Source: Atriophallophorus winterbourni
Taxonomy: Eukaryota > Platyhelminthes > Trematoda > Plagiorchiida > Microphallidae
Assembly: GCA_013407085.1 (NCBI GenBank)
Contig: JACCGJ010001846.1
Coordinates: 1-64,000 of the forward strand
DNA length: 64,000 bases
Direction of reading: 5' to 3'
The notes beneath the pieces were generated by a model. That model saw only the letters and a list, made by a program, of their open reading frames with translations. It was not told where the DNA came from and did no database searches. Position 1 is the first letter of the stretch; each line of letters opens with the position of its first letter. A program made the position numbers and the translations under genes. Positions 60,915 through 64,000 of the stretch are shown one piece after another.

Positions 60915-61479
60915 CTTGATGAACGAAAGATAGCACAGCGATATTTTCAGAAATCAATGTTATTCCGTCCTGTATTTCGCAAGGACGGAGATAAACGAAA
61001 TCAGATTATGCGTGGGCTATAACGGAATATCGTGACACATGACCAGCAATAGGTATAATACTCACAGACGAATAAAAGATGAAGGTAGTAAATGGAAGCT
61101 CATACTTCAATAACCAATAAACAGACAAACAACAACACTTAGCAAACAACGAATTGCTGCTTTTGCTATGTTATTACTGTATTCATTTCGGGAGAGAGGG
61201 TAACAATTGACACACAATATAGGCAATAAGGCACCGTTATCAGCCAAAGGAATAAGAGAACATGATATGTGCATTAGATATTCACCATTCAACGCCCAAC
61301 GAAAGATCATGGTCCTACCATATAAGAAAAATATTAACAAATTTTGTACCTGCTACCGGTCTTCAAATGCAAATTTTATTCAGTTACGAATCCCTAGACG
61401 CAGCATTTCGCAAACTTCGACCAAAACAAACGTATGCAATATGCAAATGCACAAAAAGCAGCTTGTTTTTGTAGTTTCA

Positions 61480-62218
61480 CTGCATGCGATTTTTTGGTTT
61501 TTTTGTTTTTTATGTAAAATAATACCGAATAAAAAAATTATGACACACATAATAAAATACACTGGGGCGCCACTGACTTCGGTTTGTAGCCATATCGCGT
61601 AAGGTTTCCAGCCAACTATTAGGTGGAGCTTTTGGACCCCACCCAGGCAAACGAATACGCCCAACTGAGCCTAGCGCTACGGTGAGTTTCTTCATCCCAA
61701 CGCGCCACGTCATGGACTGGCCACCCGATCTTTTCTCCCAGCTTCTGTCAGGCTCTGCGAATAAGGCGCGGTACGGTAAACGGTGAGTAGGCATTCTTAA
61801 TACATGTCCCAACCATCGCAAACGAGCAAGCATCAGCATTTCTCTCAGTCCGTGGCCACCTGGTCCTAACACCCGCTTGCAGACATCTATATTTGTAACA
61901 CGATGCTGCCACCGAATGCGAGCAATCTAAGCAGGCAGGCACGGGTATCAAAAACAGAAAGCCGACGGACATCTTCCGCTCGGATAGACAGGTTTCGCAG
62001 CCATAAAGGAGTGTAGCACGCACAACTGCGTTGTACACTCGGCCTTTAGTATGGAGTGAAACATCGCGTCGGCGCCACAGGTGGCGAAGGTTAGCAAACG
62101 CTGCACCCGCTTTGCGAACACGATGTGAGATCTCGTCCCCGACACAACCTCCAGCGGAGATACAACTGCCAAGGTAAACAAAGCTGTCGACCAATTCAAG
62201 ATTGACATCGCACACAGT
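61480..62218 (-). mobile_element. RTE-like retrotransposon, 3' half
   Basis: Frames 62215-61748 and 61872-61510 read NLELVDSFVYLGSCISAGG, VRKAGAAFANLRHLWRRRD and RVYNAVVRATLLYGCET, then LARLRWLGHVLRMPTHRLP and LRDMATNRSQWR. It is the same family as 8.5-10.4 kb and shares its 3' region (TATTTTATTATGTGTGTCAT). It is better preserved, with one main frameshift. It lies between two putative exons, sense to the gene. Confidence 0.85.
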
Positions 62219-62520
62219 TAGGTTGTTATAAGATCAAAGTTTACCATGATGAGGGCACTACAAATTCATATTCAACGAAAACGTATTTCAGATCTTAATG
62301 TCATCACTTAATCTAACTTTCAGATAATTTCTAACTGCCAAACACAACTCCAGAGAAAAATATATTTCAAACTGATAGGTATGCTAAAACTTGGTATTAC
62401 GTGAAAAAAGTTTGAGACAAATGAGATGTAAAAAAAGATAAATAAGCTATAAAGTTTAACATTTATACTTATTCGTCGTCAGATAAAACGTTTGATGGTC
62501 GAAAAAAGAACATCACTCAC

Positions 62521-62685
62521 CAATTCTAACGCCAAAATTAGCTTTTTAACTAAGGCTGAGATAAACTTCTTTTCGCTGAGGAATTTCAAAGCGGTCATTC
62601 CGTTGTTGTCGGCTTCAAAGAACGTAAGCGATTTGTATGACGAACTGTTAACATCATCGAGTGGGTACAATTTGCTGAATCGCTC
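62521..62685 (-). CDS. Probable upstream HECTD1 exon
   Basis: Strong acceptor CTATTTTTCACAG and donor TTG|GTGAGT bound 55 codons, phase 0 at both ends: ERFSKLYPLDDVNSSSYKS, LTFFEADNNGMTALKFLS, EKKFISALVKKLILALEL. Codon structure and sites are convincing for an exon. Its place upstream on the same strand, with compatible phase, suggests the same gene. The family is not recognised. Confidence 0.5.
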
Positions 62686-62889
62686 CTGTGAAAAATAGTC
62701 AAAAACTCGCGATATGGAGAGGTAACAAAAGTTTACAAGCATCACAAATAACAGTCTTCCCATTCATAGAATGTACCGCGAAACCGAAGCATACAAGTAA
62801 CATTTAAACAAATGACCTAGAGTAGGCGATAAATTACCTAAGCATATCGACCACTTAAACATGTCGAAACCTTAAATACGGGGAGATTT

Positions 62890-63220
62890 TGTTGGTGGTG
62901 GCCTCCTTCAGTCGATGTCGACCATGGCTGTGTATCATAAGTGAATGTTAATTTCATACTCCGCGGGTTTTCGAATCACTAAACAGTCCGATTCGAGAGT
63001 GACAATCTCTCCTGTAGCGCTCACAGCGATAGACAGAACTCCGGTGATCGGCGTCAGTTGCACGCCGTAATTTGCGTTCAGCAGTAAAGAGCTGTATCTG
63101 CTCCTCCACAGCATGCAGACGATGCTTTATACTATGCCTCTAAATTGAGCGGTCAAGAGCAAGTTCTTCCCAACTCGTTGGGTCAGTGCTTAGAGCTCCC
63201 GTATCTCTTTTACAAAAGTC
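62890..63220 (-). mobile_element. RTE-like 3' end with zinc-finger region, decayed
   Basis: The minus strand matches the copies at 23.1 and 55.8 kb (GGCATAGTATAAAGCATC, CAACTGACGCCGATC, GACTGTTTAGTGATTC), ending GGTCGACATCGACTG and a short CAACAA run. Confidence 0.65.
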
Positions 63221-63229
63221 TTTGTACCG

Positions 63230-63970
63230 AAAGAGCGGTCTTCCACAAGGTCAACTTCCTGATTTCAACGCACAATAGAGTAGATCTTTCGGAATTTGAC
63301 CAATTATTATTCTGCTCACATGACCCTACCTCCGCAGGCGGTGCTGTCGTAGTAAGGTGAAGGTGCTCTGTAGACCAGCTTTAGAAAGCACATCAGCACG
63401 CTCTCTTCATTTGTAATCATTTTGTGTCATGGTTCCCATAAGTGATAAAACAGTTGCAAATTGTTTGAGAGAGAGACTGTGGGAGTAGTTTTGTAGCTGA
63501 TAAACTACATTTGATTGGACACATATGGAACAATGTGCCACGTGGCTACATACTTGAATTGCCATTGCGACTGCTAGGAGAAAAATGTCGGTAGACAAAA
63601 ACCCAGAAGTTGCTGTGAACGAGGCTCATGACCTTCAATAGAGATTGTCTGTATCAGCCATATCACCGGACAATTAGCGGAAAACCGTTTGCACCTTTGC
63701 CAGGAACATGTTTTTGCATAAAGTTTTCCAAGCATCGCATTTTACATAATAATATAACATTGCCGGAAGAAAATAAACTAATTAAATCTCTATTAAAAAT
63801 TCAAATCAGAATAATATGGTATATGAAAACAGCTAGGGAACAGTCGGCTATGACAAGTGCTTTGAACGCTTTGAACATGCAAAACAAGCTTCGGTAGAGA
63901 AAGGGTATACAAACGAGCAGGAAATTAGATCAAGTATCAAAATATTCATTTGCATGCTTTTCCGTCACAA
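63230..63970. other. Unassigned sequence
   Basis: The plus-strand frame at 63628-63897 (89 codons) shows no domain and no clear acceptor or donor. Nothing else is recognised. Confidence 0.3.
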
Positions 63971-63980
63971 AACGCCCCAA

Positions 63981-64000
63981 GACCGGTTTCGTGCTGTTTG
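63981..64000 (-). ncRNA. Hammerhead-like core, family A, cut by window edge
   Basis: Minus strand from the window end: loop AAACA, stem II strand GCAC, GAAA, then palindrome ACCGGT and C, TTGGGG. The CTGATGA half lies outside. Confidence 0.5.

Overview
This is animal nuclear DNA, most likely from a digenean trematode (fluke). There is no operon structure, ribosome-binding sites or dense coding. Genes are split into short exons with GT..AG introns of 0.1 to about 10 kb. The repeats are of types common in flukes: CR1-like and RTE-like non-LTR retrotransposons, Penelope-like elements (PLEs) with GIY-YIG endonuclease, and hammerhead-ribozyme-bearing short repeats. The species is not fixed by the sequence.

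Layout. (1) 1-7 kb: a decayed reverse-transcriptase fragment, then sequence with nothing recognisable. (2) 7.3-12.3 kb, minus strand: five phase-consistent exons of a TTC29-like TPR protein of cilia. Intron 5 of this gene holds an RTE-like element at 8.5-10.4 kb. (3) 14.66-15.0 kb, minus: first exon of an unidentified gene. (4) 15.5-22 kb: retroelement fragments and mostly unassigned sequence. (5) 22.1-57.0 kb, minus: C-terminal half of a HECTD1-type HECT ubiquitin ligase. I rebuilt 14 exons, about 1470 codons, running from the discoidin/SUN-like domain to the catalytic cysteine exon and stop codon at 22098. Two more exons at 60.7 and 62.6 kb have compatible phases and probably belong to the same gene; the N-terminus lies beyond the window. 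(6) The introns of this gene and the flanks are filled with retroelements, some nested.

The most striking content is a set of short dispersed repeats that each contain a hammerhead self-cleaving ribozyme core. Family B occurs about eleven times on both strands, and two copies form a direct tandem with an exact 240-bp period. Its core has CTGATGA, a short stem II with an AAACA loop, GAAA, the palindrome ACCGGT, and a 6-bp stem I (CTCCAC with GTGGAG) that closes around it. Family A has a perfect stem II and the same loop and palindrome. A third group is the known PLE-type hammerhead (CTGACGA ... GAAACGTT). Families A and B resemble retrozyme or schistosome Sm-alpha type elements: non-autonomous, tandem, ribozyme-processed RNAs that could be mobilised by the PLE or non-LTR machinery also present here.

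The two recognised genes are functionally unrelated: one is a ciliary assembly protein and the other a ubiquitin ligase. All exon boundaries were read by eye from splice consensus, reading phase and protein-family similarity; no alignment was run.
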